The notes beneath the pieces are model-generated. The model was not told where the DNA came from. It did not search any database and saw nothing but the letters and a program-made list of their open reading frames with translations. 64,000 nucleotides of DNA from Aquaspirillum sp. LM1 (GTDB lineage Bacteria; Pseudomonadota; Gammaproteobacteria; Burkholderiales; Aquaspirillaceae), in assembly GCF_002002905.1 (NCBI RefSeq), contig NZ_CP019509.1, positions 2,847,001 through 2,911,000 on the forward strand, given 5' to 3'. Below, piece after piece: positions 55,991-64,000 of the stretch (positions are counted from its first letter, which is position 1; each line of letters opens with the position of its first letter). Position numbers and translations under genes: made by a program.

Positions 55991-56470
55991 ATGATGACAA
56001 ATTCTGTACAGAACGTCGCCCCGGCGCCTGGTGTTCTGGCGCTGCATGGCCCGAACCTGAATATGCTTGGCATGCGCGAGCCGCATCTCTACGGGGCCGA
56101 TACGCTGGCCGATATCAATGCCCGTCTGGCGGCGCAAGCCCAGGCAGCAGGATTTGGCTTTGACAGCCTGCAAAGCAACGCCGAATACGTGCTGATCGAA
56201 CGCATTCACGCGGCCTATACCGACGGCACGGCGTTTATTGTCATCAACCCGGCCGCATTCACCCACACCAGCGTTGCCCTGCGCGACGCCCTGGCAGCCG
56301 TCAAGATTCCGTTTATTGAAGTACACCTGTCCAATGTGCATGCGCGGGAAGCATTTCGCCACCATTCCTATTTCTCCGATCTCGCCGTTGGCGTGATCTG
56401 CGGTCTGGGTGCCAAAGGGTATGAATATGCTCTGGCACATGCACTGAATCATCTCCACGCCCGAGCCTGA
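55991..56470 (+). CDS. aroQ: 3-dehydroquinate dehydratase, type II
   Basis: 159-residue shikimate-pathway enzyme that forms dodecamers. The N-terminal [18 protein letters not shown] holds the active loop with its tyrosine, and [16 protein letters not shown] plus [17 protein letters not shown] hold the asparagine and catalytic histidine. It heads the conserved aroQ-accB-accC order. Confidence 0.97.
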   Translation: MMTNSVQNVAPAPGVLALHGPNLNMLGMREPHLYGADTLADINARLAAQAQAAGFGFDSLQSNAEYVLIERIHAAYTDGTAFIVINPAAFTHTSVALRDALAAVKIPFIEVHLSNVHAREAFRHHSYFSDLAVGVICGLGAKGYEYALAHALNHLHARA

Positions 56471-56520
56471 GCCGCTGCCCCCAGGCAGCCGGCCCGACTC
56501 GTCGTCAAAGAAGGAACCCC

Positions 56521-56973
56521 ATGGATCTTCGCAAGCTGAAAAAACTGATCGACCTGGTAGAAGAATCCGGCATTGCCGAGCTGGAAGTGACCGAAGGCGA
56601 AGAAAAAGTCCGCATCACCCGGGTACAAGCCGGGATGACGATGGGCTACCCCGGCCCGATGACCAATGTGGTCATGCCGGGTGCCGCGCCTGCCGCCGCG
56701 CCAGTGGCCGCCGCTGTCGAGCCGGCCAAGCCGAGCACGCAAAACGCGGTCAAGTCGCCGATGGTAGGCACCTTCTACCGTTCGGCCACGCCGGGCGGCA
56801 AGGCATTTGCCGAAGTGGGCCAGAAAGTGAATGTGGGCGACACCCTGTGCATCATTGAAGCCATGAAGCTGATGAATGAAATCGAATCCGACCGCGCTGG
56901 CGTGATCAAGGCCATTCTGGTTGAAAACGGCGAGCCGGTGGAGTTTGGCGAACCGCTGTTTGTCATCGAATAA
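56521..56973 (+). CDS. accB: Acetyl-CoA carboxylase biotin carboxyl carrier protein
   Basis: 150 residues. Biotin attaches to Lys116 in [12 protein letters not shown]; an N-terminal helix and Ala/Pro linker come before it. It begins 50 bases after aroQ. The gap to accC is unusually long at 194 bases. Confidence 0.97.
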   Translation: MDLRKLKKLIDLVEESGIAELEVTEGEEKVRITRVQAGMTMGYPGPMTNVVMPGAAPAAAPVAAAVEPAKPSTQNAVKSPMVGTFYRSATPGGKAFAEVGQKVNVGDTLCIIEAMKLMNEIESDRAGVIKAILVENGEPVEFGEPLFVIE

Positions 56974-57167
56974 TTCCGTCGGGCATGCCGGCGGCCACGG
57001 CGCTGCCGTGCCATCGCCCATGCCTGCCGGAACCGGGCCCGACCGGAGACCATGCCGCCCATGATCTGTGCGGCATGCCCGGACGCCGTGGCGGTTGGGG
57101 TTTCTCGCCAGCCGCCCCACTGCTGGCACACCCCCTAGACTGTGCCGGACGCTGTTCAGGAATTCCC

Positions 57168-58526
57168 ATGTTCGAAAAAATCCTTATCGCCAACCGTGGC
57201 GAAATCGCCCTGCGCATCCAGCGCGCCTGCCGTGAAATGGGCATCAAGACCGTGGTGGTGCATTCCGAGGCCGACCGCGAAGCCAAATACGTCAAGCTGG
57301 CCGACGAATCCGTCTGCATCGGACCGGCCTCGTCCTCGCTGAGCTACCTGAATGTGCCGGCGCTGATTTCTGCCGCCGAAGTGACCGACGCCCAGGCCAT
57401 TCACCCTGGCTATGGCTTTTTGTCGGAAAACGCCGACTTTGCCGAGCGGGTCGAGCAATCCGGCTTTGTGTTCATCGGTCCGCGCCCGGACACCATTCGC
57501 CTGATGGGCGACAAGGTCAGCGCCAAAAACGCCATGATCGCCTCCGGCGTGCCCTGCGTGCCCGGCTCGGAAGGCGCGCTGCCAGATGACCCGGCGTATA
57601 TCGCCAAAGCCGCCAAAAAAATCGGCTATCCGGTGATCATCAAGGCCGCCGGCGGTGGCGGCGGGCGCGGCATGCGCGTGGTGCACACCGAAGGCGCGCT
57701 GCTGAATGCCGTGCAGATGACCCGCACCGAAGCCGGCGCGGCGTTTGGCAACCCCACCGTGTACATGGAGAAATTCCTCGAACAGCCGCGCCATATCGAA
57801 ATCCAGATTCTGGCCGACGAATACGGCAACGCCATTTATCTGGGCGAGCGCGACTGCTCGATGCAGCGCCGTCACCAGAAAATCATCGAAGAAGCCCCGG
57901 CACCCGGCATTACCGACAAACAGCGCAAGCAAATTGGTGAAGCCTGCGCCGCCGCCTGCCGCAAGATTGGCTACCGGGGTGCCGGCACCTTTGAATTCCT
58001 GTTTGAGAACAACGAATTCTACTTTATTGAAATGAACACCCGCGTACAGGTGGAGCATCCGGTCACCGAGCTGATTACCGGCATCGACATCGTGCAGGAA
58101 CAAATCCGCGTGGCCGCCGGCGAAAAACTGCGCTACACGCAAAAACAGGTACACATCAAGGGCCACGCCATGGAATGCCGGATCAACGCCGAAGATCCGT
58201 TCACCTTTGTGCCCAGCCCGGGCCGGATTGAAGGCTACCACCCGGCGGGCGGCCCTGGCATCCGCATCGACTCGCACATTTACCACGGCTATACCGTGCC
58301 GCCGTACTACGATTCGATGATTGCCAAGCTGATTTCCTATGGCGACACCCGCGAGCAGGCCATGGCGCGCATGCGCGTGGCGCTGTCGGAAATGGCGATT
58401 GGCGGCATCAAGACCAATATCCCGCTGCACCAGGAATTGCTGGTGGATGCGGCGTTCAAACGGGGCGGCACCTCAATCCATTATCTGGAAGAGCGCCTGG
58501 CCCAACTGAAAAAGTCCGAAGTATGA
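57168..58526 (+). CDS. accC: Acetyl-CoA carboxylase, biotin carboxylase subunit
   Basis: 452-residue ATP-grasp enzyme that carboxylates biotin on AccB. The start is ATG at 57168 ([17 protein letters not shown]) with CAGGAA upstream. The ATP loop [15 protein letters not shown] and the [14 protein letters not shown] motif are intact. A longer frame from 56985 crosses the accB-accC gap and is not used. The stop overlaps prmA by four bases. Confidence 0.97.
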   Translation: MFEKILIANRGEIALRIQRACREMGIKTVVVHSEADREAKYVKLADESVCIGPASSSLSYLNVPALISAAEVTDAQAIHPGYGFLSENADFAERVEQSGFVFIGPRPDTIRLMGDKVSAKNAMIASGVPCVPGSEGALPDDPAYIAKAAKKIGYPVIIKAAGGGGGRGMRVVHTEGALLNAVQMTRTEAGAAFGNPTVYMEKFLEQPRHIEIQILADEYGNAIYLGERDCSMQRRHQKIIEEAPAPGITDKQRKQIGEACAAACRKIGYRGAGTFEFLFENNEFYFIEMNTRVQVEHPVTELITGIDIVQEQIRVAAGEKLRYTQKQVHIKGHAMECRINAEDPFTFVPSPGRIEGYHPAGGPGIRIDSHIYHGYTVPPYYDSMIAKLISYGDTREQAMARMRVALSEMAIGGIKTNIPLHQELLVDAAFKRGGTSIHYLEERLAQLKKSEV

Positions 58527-59410
58527 GCTGGCTGCAAGTCACCCTCGACACCGATTCCGCCGTGGCGGAAAAACTCGCCGATGCGCTGATGGAGCTGGGC
58601 GCGCTGTCCGCCGCAATTGAAGACGCCGCTGCCGGCACCGATGCCGAAGAACCGATTTTTGGCGAACCCGGCGAACCGGTGGACCGCATGTGGCGTACCA
58701 GCCGCATTCTGGCGCTGTTCAACCCGGAACAGGACATCGCCCTGCTGATTGCCGCCGCCGCCGGCGAGTGCGGGCTGAGCACGCCCAGCTGGCAGGTGGA
58801 AGAAGTGGCCGAGCAGGACTGGGTACGCGCCACCCAGGCCCAGTTCGACCCGATCCGCATTTCTGACCGGCTGTGGATCACCCCCACCTGGCACGACGCG
58901 CCCAACCCGGACGCGATCAACCTGCAGCTTGATCCTGGCCTGGCGTTTGGCACCGGCAGCCATCCCACCACCCGGCTGTGCTTGCAATGGCTGGACCGCG
59001 AACTGAGCCCCGGTGCATCAGTGCTGGACTACGGCTGCGGCTCGGGCATTCTGGCCATTGCCGCGCTCAAGCTGGGCGCAGGCCGGGCGCTGGGCGTGGA
59101 CATCGACCCACAGGCAGTACAGGCCAGCCGCGACAATGCCGTGCAAAACAGCGTGGAAGCCGATTTTTACCTGCCTGGCCAGTTGCCCGACGTGGAAACC
59201 GACGTAGTCGTGGCCAATATCCTGGCCAATCCGCTGCGCTTGCTGGGCGCCTTGCTCACCCGCCATGTGCGCGTGGGTGGGCACATTGTGCTGTCGGGCA
59301 TCCTGGCCGAACAGGCTGACGAAATCCAGGCCATCTACCAGCAATGGTTTGACATGGACGCACCGGTGTTTGACGACGGCTGGACCTGCCTGTCCGGACG
59401 CAAACGCTGA
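58523..59410 (+). CDS. prmA: Ribosomal protein L11 methyltransferase
   Basis: 295 residues; trimethylates ribosomal protein L11. The N-terminal substrate-binding domain ([26 protein letters not shown]) is followed by a SAM domain with [20 protein letters not shown] and [10 protein letters not shown]. It overlaps the accC stop (ATGA) and ends before a GC hairpin with no T run near 59430. Confidence 0.95.
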   Translation: MSWLQVTLDTDSAVAEKLADALMELGALSAAIEDAAAGTDAEEPIFGEPGEPVDRMWRTSRILALFNPEQDIALLIAAAAGECGLSTPSWQVEEVAEQDWVRATQAQFDPIRISDRLWITPTWHDAPNPDAINLQLDPGLAFGTGSHPTTRLCLQWLDRELSPGASVLDYGCGSGILAIAALKLGAGRALGVDIDPQAVQASRDNAVQNSVEADFYLPGQLPDVETDVVVANILANPLRLLGALLTRHVRVGGHIVLSGILAEQADEIQAIYQQWFDMDAPVFDDGWTCLSGRKR

Positions 59411-59538
59411 TTTCCCCCGCCGGCCTTGCCCCCGCCATCCCTGGCGGGGCGGGCAGGCGGCTGTCATTGCCCACGCGGCATTCAGGCATTTCTGCTATGC
59501 TCTTGCCACTGCAAAACGCTTAAGAGTTGTCTCCCGCC

Positions 59539-60951
59539 ATGTACATCACGCAATGCCCGCACTGCCAGACCCGCTTCAAGGTCCAGCCGGGTCAGCTTGA
59601 CGTCTGCGACGGCCAGGTCCGCTGTGGTCGCTGTTCCACCGTGTTTGATGCCCGCGCATCGCTGGAGCCGGTGGATAACGCCCCGGCTGTCGCACCGTCC
59701 GCGCCAGCCCCGACGCCCGCCAGTTCCCAACCCAGCAGCCCCAGCCAGTTGGCGGCGGAAGACGCCTTGCCGGCAGAAGCCGGCCATCTGGTGCGAGCCC
59801 TGGCCAATGCCCCGCAAAACGGCCAGTGGAGCAGCCCGGCCCCGCAGGACGAAGCCACCGCCATTCCGCTGCCAGCGGATCGCGACCTCGACCGCATCAG
59901 CAAAAACATCGACCTGGAACTCCCTGATTTTGCCGCGCCAGCGCCCCGCAAGCCCGCAGGCCGCCAGGAGCCGGTGCTGCGCCCCGATCCGCTGCCACGC
60001 CACGCCACGCCGCCCGCCAGCAGCAAACCGGCGGCACCAGCCCCGGCCCCCAGCCCGGCCCCCGCACCAGCCAAGCAGCCAGAAGTCATCCCGGATGAAC
60101 AGGACGACGACGCCTTCCTGAAAAAGCTGCAGGCAGCCCGTCAGCACCTGAACGCCGCGCCGGCCAGCGAAGCCAAGGCCGAACCGGCCCCCAGTGGAGG
60201 CCGGGTAGAACCCAGTTTCAAAACCGAAGTCTTGCCCGATGACGACGACGATGACGATGGTGCCATCTATCAGGGCCGGCCACAGGCGGCGGATCCCAAG
60301 GTGGAGCCGGCACCGTTTATCGCCCACAGCGCCGAGGTACTGAAAAACACCCCGGCAGACAAGCCGGGCAAAAAGTTCAGCCTGCCCAGCTTCAGCTTGC
60401 CCAAGTTCAGTCTGCCAAAGATCAACTTCCCGGCATTCAACTTCCCGGCAGCAGCACCCAAGGCCGGCGGTGGACGGCTGCTGTGGCTGTGGACCGCCGC
60501 CTCGGTAGTGGCCGCGCTGGCCTTTATCGTGCAGGTGGTGTACGTGTACCGCACGCCGATTGCCGCCGAACTGCCGGGCTCGCGCGGGGTGCTGGAATCG
60601 CTGTGCAAGGGCTTTGGCTGCTCGGTACCGTTGCCGCGCCGCAGTGAGCTGCTGCGCACCGAATACTCGGAACTGGCCGCCGTGCCCGACCAGCCCAATC
60701 TGATTCGGGTGTCCGCCACTGTGCGCAATCAGGCGGCTTATCCGCAAGCCTACCCGCATCTGGAGCTGACGCTGAAAGACGCCGAAGACCATGTGCTGTC
60801 GCGCAAGGTGTTCGACCCCAAGGCCTATCTGAACAAAAACGACTTTGCTCTGGGCCAGTTCAATGGCAACAGTGAAGTGAAGGTGAACATGCAGCTGGAC
60901 ATTGGCATGCTGCGTGCCAGCGGCTACAGCCTGATGTGGTTCTATCCATAA
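59539..60951 (+). CDS. DUF3426 zinc-ribbon membrane protein
   Basis: 470 residues. An MJ0042-type zinc ribbon with Cys6, Cys9, Cys29 and Cys32 opens the protein. A long low-complexity middle rich in Pro, Ala, Asp and Glu follows, with tandem FSLPK/FSLPS units (residues about 285-310), then one transmembrane segment (LLWLWTAASVVAALAFIV) and a C-terminal DUF3426 beta domain. It commonly lies next to prmA in betaproteobacteria. Function unknown; possibly envelope-related or regulatory. Confidence 0.85.
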   Translation: MYITQCPHCQTRFKVQPGQLDVCDGQVRCGRCSTVFDARASLEPVDNAPAVAPSAPAPTPASSQPSSPSQLAAEDALPAEAGHLVRALANAPQNGQWSSPAPQDEATAIPLPADRDLDRISKNIDLELPDFAAPAPRKPAGRQEPVLRPDPLPRHATPPASSKPAAPAPAPSPAPAPAKQPEVIPDEQDDDAFLKKLQAARQHLNAAPASEAKAEPAPSGGRVEPSFKTEVLPDDDDDDDGAIYQGRPQAADPKVEPAPFIAHSAEVLKNTPADKPGKKFSLPSFSLPKFSLPKINFPAFNFPAAAPKAGGGRLLWLWTAASVVAALAFIVQVVYVYRTPIAAELPGSRGVLESLCKGFGCSVPLPRRSELLRTEYSELAAVPDQPNLIRVSATVRNQAAYPQAYPHLELTLKDAEDHVLSRKVFDPKAYLNKNDFALGQFNGNSEVKVNMQLDIGMLRASGYSLMWFYP

Positions 60952-60985
60952 CCCAGCCGCCAAGCCCGATTGACAGCAAAACAGC

Positions 60986-61025
60986 AAAAAAGCCGCCAGA
61001 CCCTGTTATGTCTGGCGGCTTTTTT
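60986..61025. terminator. Bidirectional terminator between convergent genes
   Basis: A 16-bp stem (60986-61001 with 61010-61025) with an 8-base loop, flanked by A and T runs, ends the DUF3426 gene (plus) and the dehydrogenase gene (minus). Confidence 0.9.
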
Positions 61026-61039
61026 GTCTGCCCGGCACG

Positions 61040-62044
61040 CTAACCAAGCCGGGCCAGCACTGCCTCGGCAAATGCCTGCGTGCCCACCCCGGCGGTGCCC
61101 AGCACATCCGGCGTGGCAATGCCGGCTGCCAGCGTGGCGCTAACGGCGTGTTCCAGCCGAGCGGCTTCGGTCGGGCGCTGCCAGGTGTAGCGCAATAGCA
61201 AGGCCACGCTGAGCAGTGCCGCCACCGGATTGGCAATGCCCTGGCCGGCAATATCGGGTGCCGAGCCATGCACGGGCTCGGCAATCGCCACGCCGTGCTC
61301 GCCCAAGTTCAGCGATGCCGCCAGCCCCAGCCCGCCGCCATGCGCCGCCGCCAGGTCAGACAGGATATCGCCATACAGATTGGGTGCCACCAAGGCCTGA
61401 AACTGCTGCGGCGCGCGCACCAGCTGATAGGCGGCAGTGTCCACCAGCAGCTCGTTGAGCACAATCTCCGGATATTCCGCCGCCACCTCACGACAGCAGT
61501 CGCGAAACAGCCCGTCGGTCAGCGGCATGATATTGGCCTTGTGTACCACCGTCAGCCGGGTCAGGCCCTGGGCGCGCATCACCTCGCAGGCGGCGCGAGC
61601 CACCCGGCGCGAAGCGCCTGCGGTAATCCGCTTGATGGCGGTGGCGGTGTCGCCGTCGCGCTGTTCCTCGCCGATGTACAGGTCTTCGGTGTTTTCCCGC
61701 ACAATCAGCAGACGGACATCGTCGCGGGCAGTGGGAATCGGCAGCGGCGACACCGGGCGCAGATTGGCGTAGGCGTTCAGCGCCCGGCGCAGCGCCACAA
61801 TTGGCGAACGGTAGCCTTCCACCTTGCGCGCGGGCGAGCTGACCGCGCCAAACAGCACCGCCCCGCACGCCTGCGCCTGCGCCAGGCTGGCTGCCGGCAA
61901 GGCCTGGCCGGTGCGGACAAAGCAATCCCAGCCCGCGTCGGCGGTGTGCACTTCCAGCTCCGGCAGCAACCGCTGCAAGGCGGCCACCGCCACCGGTGCC
62001 ACTTCCTGACCAATCCCGTCGCCGGGCATCACACATAATTTCAT
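61040..62044 (-). CDS. Isocitrate/isopropylmalate dehydrogenase-family protein
   Basis: 334 residues. The beta-decarboxylating dehydrogenase fold is clear: LCVMPGDGIGQEV at the N-terminus, RENTEDLYIGEE, HKANIMPLTDGLF, and the NAD(P) region EPVHGSAPDIAGQGIANPVA. The RENTEDLYIGEE substrate loop differs from leuB and icd and resembles homoisocitrate or tartrate-type enzymes. I do not assign the substrate. The start at 62044 (MKLCVMPGDG) is preferred over 62062. No pathway partners are adjacent. Confidence 0.85.
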   Translation of the reverse strand: MKLCVMPGDGIGQEVAPVAVAALQRLLPELEVHTADAGWDCFVRTGQALPAASLAQAQACGAVLFGAVSSPARKVEGYRSPIVALRRALNAYANLRPVSPLPIPTARDDVRLLIVRENTEDLYIGEEQRDGDTATAIKRITAGASRRVARAACEVMRAQGLTRLTVVHKANIMPLTDGLFRDCCREVAAEYPEIVLNELLVDTAAYQLVRAPQQFQALVAPNLYGDILSDLAAAHGGGLGLAASLNLGEHGVAIAEPVHGSAPDIAGQGIANPVAALLSVALLLRYTWQRPTEAARLEHAVSATLAAGIATPDVLGTAGVGTQAFAEAVLARLG

Positions 62045-62110
62045 TGGCAGCATCATCCACAAGATTGCACGGCCAATCAGTGTACGCCTGCGGCCAGGCC
62101 GGGGAAACGC

Positions 62111-63142
62111 TTACGCCGCGCTCAGTTGCCCCAGCGCCTGACTGGCATTCGGGCACAGATGCGCTTCAAACTGGCGGGTGGCCGCCGCCCAGCTGAAGCC
62201 CTCGGCGTACTGGCGCACCTTCTGGCGGTCCAGGCTCATGGCGTCCAGACACGCCTGACGCAAGTCCTCGCTGAGCACACCCGCGCCGCTGCTGGCCACC
62301 ACATCCAGCGGCCCGGCCACCGGAAACGCTGCCACCGGCGTGCCGCAGGCCATGGCTTCCAGCAGCACCAGACCAAAGGTATCGGTCAGGCTGGGAAACA
62401 CAAACACATCGGCTGCCCGGTAAAACCGCGCCAGTTCGGCTTGCGGATACACCCCGGCAAACCACACATTCGGGTAGCGGCGCTTGAGCGACTCCATCAG
62501 CGGGCCGTCGCCCACCACCCATTTGCTGCCGGGCAAGTCCAGCTGCAAAAACGCCTCGATGTTTTTTTCCACCGCCACCCGGCCAATGTAAACAAAGCGC
62601 GGCGGGATGGAATCGTCCAGCCGGTCGCGCTCGCCGGGGCAGAACAGGTCGGTATCCACCCCCCGGCTCCACACCACCACATTATTGAAGCCCCAGCCTT
62701 CCAGCGCCGTCTTGATTGATGGCGTGGGTGCCATCACTGCCGCGCTGGGGCCATGAAACCAGCGCATGAACGCATAGCTGGCCGACAGCGGCAGGCGCAC
62801 GCGGGCGTGGATGTATTCAGGAAAGCGGGTGTGGTACGCCGTGGTGAAGCGCAGGCCATGCTGCATGCACCAGCGCCGCGCCGCCAGACCCAGCGGGCCT
62901 TCGGTGGCAATGTGAATGGCGTCGGGGGCAAACGCTTTCAGCATCGCTGCCACCTTGGCATAAGGCCGCCACGACAGGCGGATGTCCGGGTAGGTGGGGC
63001 AGGGAAAGGTGCGAAAGTCCAGCGGGGTGATCATGGACACGTTGTGGCCCAGTTCGCCCAGCTCGCGGCAGGTTTCGGTCAGGGTGCGAACCACGCCGTT
63101 GACTTGCGGACGCCAGGCGTCGGTGACAATCATGATGCGCAT
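62111..63142 (-). CDS. GT4-family glycosyltransferase
   Basis: 343 residues with the two-domain GT-B fold: the N-terminal TDAWRPQVNGVVRTLTETCREL and the C-terminal EX7E motif region FPSLTDTFGLVLLEAMACGTPV. It resembles GDP-mannose-dependent mannosyltransferases of glycolipid synthesis. It is co-transcribed with the upstream metallophosphoesterase, overlapping it by 13 bases. The acceptor is unknown. Confidence 0.87.
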   Translation of the reverse strand: MRIMIVTDAWRPQVNGVVRTLTETCRELGELGHNVSMITPLDFRTFPCPTYPDIRLSWRPYAKVAAMLKAFAPDAIHIATEGPLGLAARRWCMQHGLRFTTAYHTRFPEYIHARVRLPLSASYAFMRWFHGPSAAVMAPTPSIKTALEGWGFNNVVVWSRGVDTDLFCPGERDRLDDSIPPRFVYIGRVAVEKNIEAFLQLDLPGSKWVVGDGPLMESLKRRYPNVWFAGVYPQAELARFYRAADVFVFPSLTDTFGLVLLEAMACGTPVAAFPVAGPLDVVASSGAGVLSEDLRQACLDAMSLDRQKVRQYAEGFSWAAATRQFEAHLCPNASQALGQLSAA

Positions 63143-63984
63143 GAAGAAGCTTCCTCGGGGTCGGGATCGGGCTGGGCCGGTTCCGGCTTGCCCAGAATGC
63201 GCGGCCAGTGGACGATGTCCAGCTGACCATCCAGGGTTTCGACCAGGGCGGTCAGGCTTTCCACCCAGTCACCATCGTTGCAGTACAGCACGCCGTCGAT
63301 CTGGCGGATCTCGGCCTTGTGAATATGCCCGCACACCACGCCGTCAAACCCGCGCCGCCGCGCCTCGTCGGCCAGCACCCGCTCAAAGTCGCTGATGAAG
63401 TTCACCGCGTTTTTCACCTTGTGCTTGAGGTACTGCGACAGCGACCAGTACGGCAGGCCAAAATGCCCGCGCAGACGGTTGAACCAGCGGTTCAGGTGCA
63501 GGATGCCGGTGTACAGGCTGTCGCCCAGATAGGCCAACCACTTGGCGTATTGGATCACCCCGTCAAATTCATCGCCGTGCAGCACCAGCAAGCGGCGGCC
63601 ATCCACCAGGGTGTGCACTGCCTCCTGACGAATGGCAATCCCGCCAAAGTCCAGCCCGGCAAACTGCCGGCCTGCTTCATCGTGGTTGCCAGGGATGAAC
63701 ACCACCTGGGTGCCCTTGCGCACCTTGCGCAGGATTTTTTGCACCACATCGTTGTGCGCCTGCTTCCAGTACCAGGATTTTTTCAGCTGCCAGCCATCGA
63801 CGATATCCCCAACCAGATAGAGGATGTCGCTGTCGGTGTGGCGCAAGAAATCCAGCAAATACTCGGCCTGGCAGCCTGCAGTGCCCAGGTGGATGTCAGA
63901 CAGCCAGATGGCCCGGTAATGGCGGGCAATCGGCAGCGACAAGCTGAAAGAGGGGAGGTCGGTTTCAGGTTTCACGCTGCACAT
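63130..63984 (-). CDS. LpxH-like metallophosphoesterase
   Basis: 284 residues with the calcineurin-like metal motifs SDIHLG, GDIVDGW, GNHDE, HGDEFD and GHIHKAE. It resembles UDP-2,3-diacylglucosamine diphosphatases, but the longer insert (QYAKWLAYLGDSLYTGILHLNRW) and its link with a GT4 enzyme suggest a paralogue acting on another envelope lipid or sugar phosphate. The start is ATG at 63984. The 16 bases beyond are the window edge. Confidence 0.85.
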   Translation of the reverse strand: MCSVKPETDLPSFSLSLPIARHYRAIWLSDIHLGTAGCQAEYLLDFLRHTDSDILYLVGDIVDGWQLKKSWYWKQAHNDVVQKILRKVRKGTQVVFIPGNHDEAGRQFAGLDFGGIAIRQEAVHTLVDGRRLLVLHGDEFDGVIQYAKWLAYLGDSLYTGILHLNRWFNRLRGHFGLPYWSLSQYLKHKVKNAVNFISDFERVLADEARRRGFDGVVCGHIHKAEIRQIDGVLYCNDGDWVESLTALVETLDGQLDIVHWPRILGKPEPAQPDPDPEEASSCAS

Positions 63985-64000
63985 GCTGCCGGTGTGGCAT

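Overview
The window is GC-rich chromosomal DNA of a Gram-negative betaproteobacterium. The evidence is the gene order tpiA-secG-tRNA-Leu-nuoA..N-DUF2818, the run TPR lipoprotein-lolB-ispE-tRNA-Gln-prs-rplY-pth-ychF, and ubiE-ubiJ-ubiB. Several palindromes have the form ATTCCC-N8-GGGAAT, the format of the neisserial dRS3 repeat, so the order Neisseriales (for example a Chromobacterium relative) is my best guess. The genus cannot be fixed from the sequence alone.

Layout. 1-1.7 kb: two lipid A late acyltransferase genes. 1.75-17.9 kb (minus strand): DUF2818, the full 14-gene complex I operon nuoA-N, tRNA-Leu(GAG), secG and tpiA, with a strong promoter upstream of tpiA. 18-21.9 kb: pstSCAB with a PhoB box. 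22-26.3 kb: apaH, a two-gene ATPase/Toprim-like cassette, plsC and mutM. 26.4-33.3 kb: TPR lipoprotein, lolB, ispE, tRNA-Gln(TTG), prs, rplY, pth, ychF. 33.3-44.9 kb: an accessory island holding a DUF1778/GNAT toxin-antitoxin pair, a 113-bp MITE-like element and a type I restriction-modification operon. 44.9-50.8 kb: a PaaY-like protein, an IclR regulator and a branched-chain amino-acid-type ABC transporter. 50.8-51.2 kb: a repeat cluster. 51.2-64 kb: ubiB, ubiJ, ubiE, DUF971, queA, aroQ, accB, accC, prmA, a DUF3426 zinc-ribbon protein, an isocitrate/isopropylmalate dehydrogenase-family gene, a glycosyltransferase and an LpxH-like metallophosphoesterase.

Most notable content. (1) The hsd operon reads hsdM-hsdS-abiC-like-RloC/PrrC-like-hsdR, each gene overlapping the next by 1-4 bases. 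The ATPase has a CxxC zinc-hook-like motif and a C-terminal R-x3-E...H set resembling the PrrC anticodon-nuclease triad. This looks like a restriction system with built-in abortive-infection layers. Upstream, a BrxR/CapW-like WYL regulator is broken by a single amber codon. (2) The LivF-type ATPase is fused in frame to an N-terminal hemerythrin (HHE) domain, in a transporter operon with no substrate-binding protein; the IclR and liv upstream regions share a 12-base motif. (3) Two copies of a 113-bp element about 95% identical lie 16.6 kb apart in opposite orientation, and one supplies the ubiB stop codon. (4) Both tRNA genes are followed by strong hairpin terminators lying only 16-25 bases before the next start codon (nuoA, prs), which suggests readthrough control.
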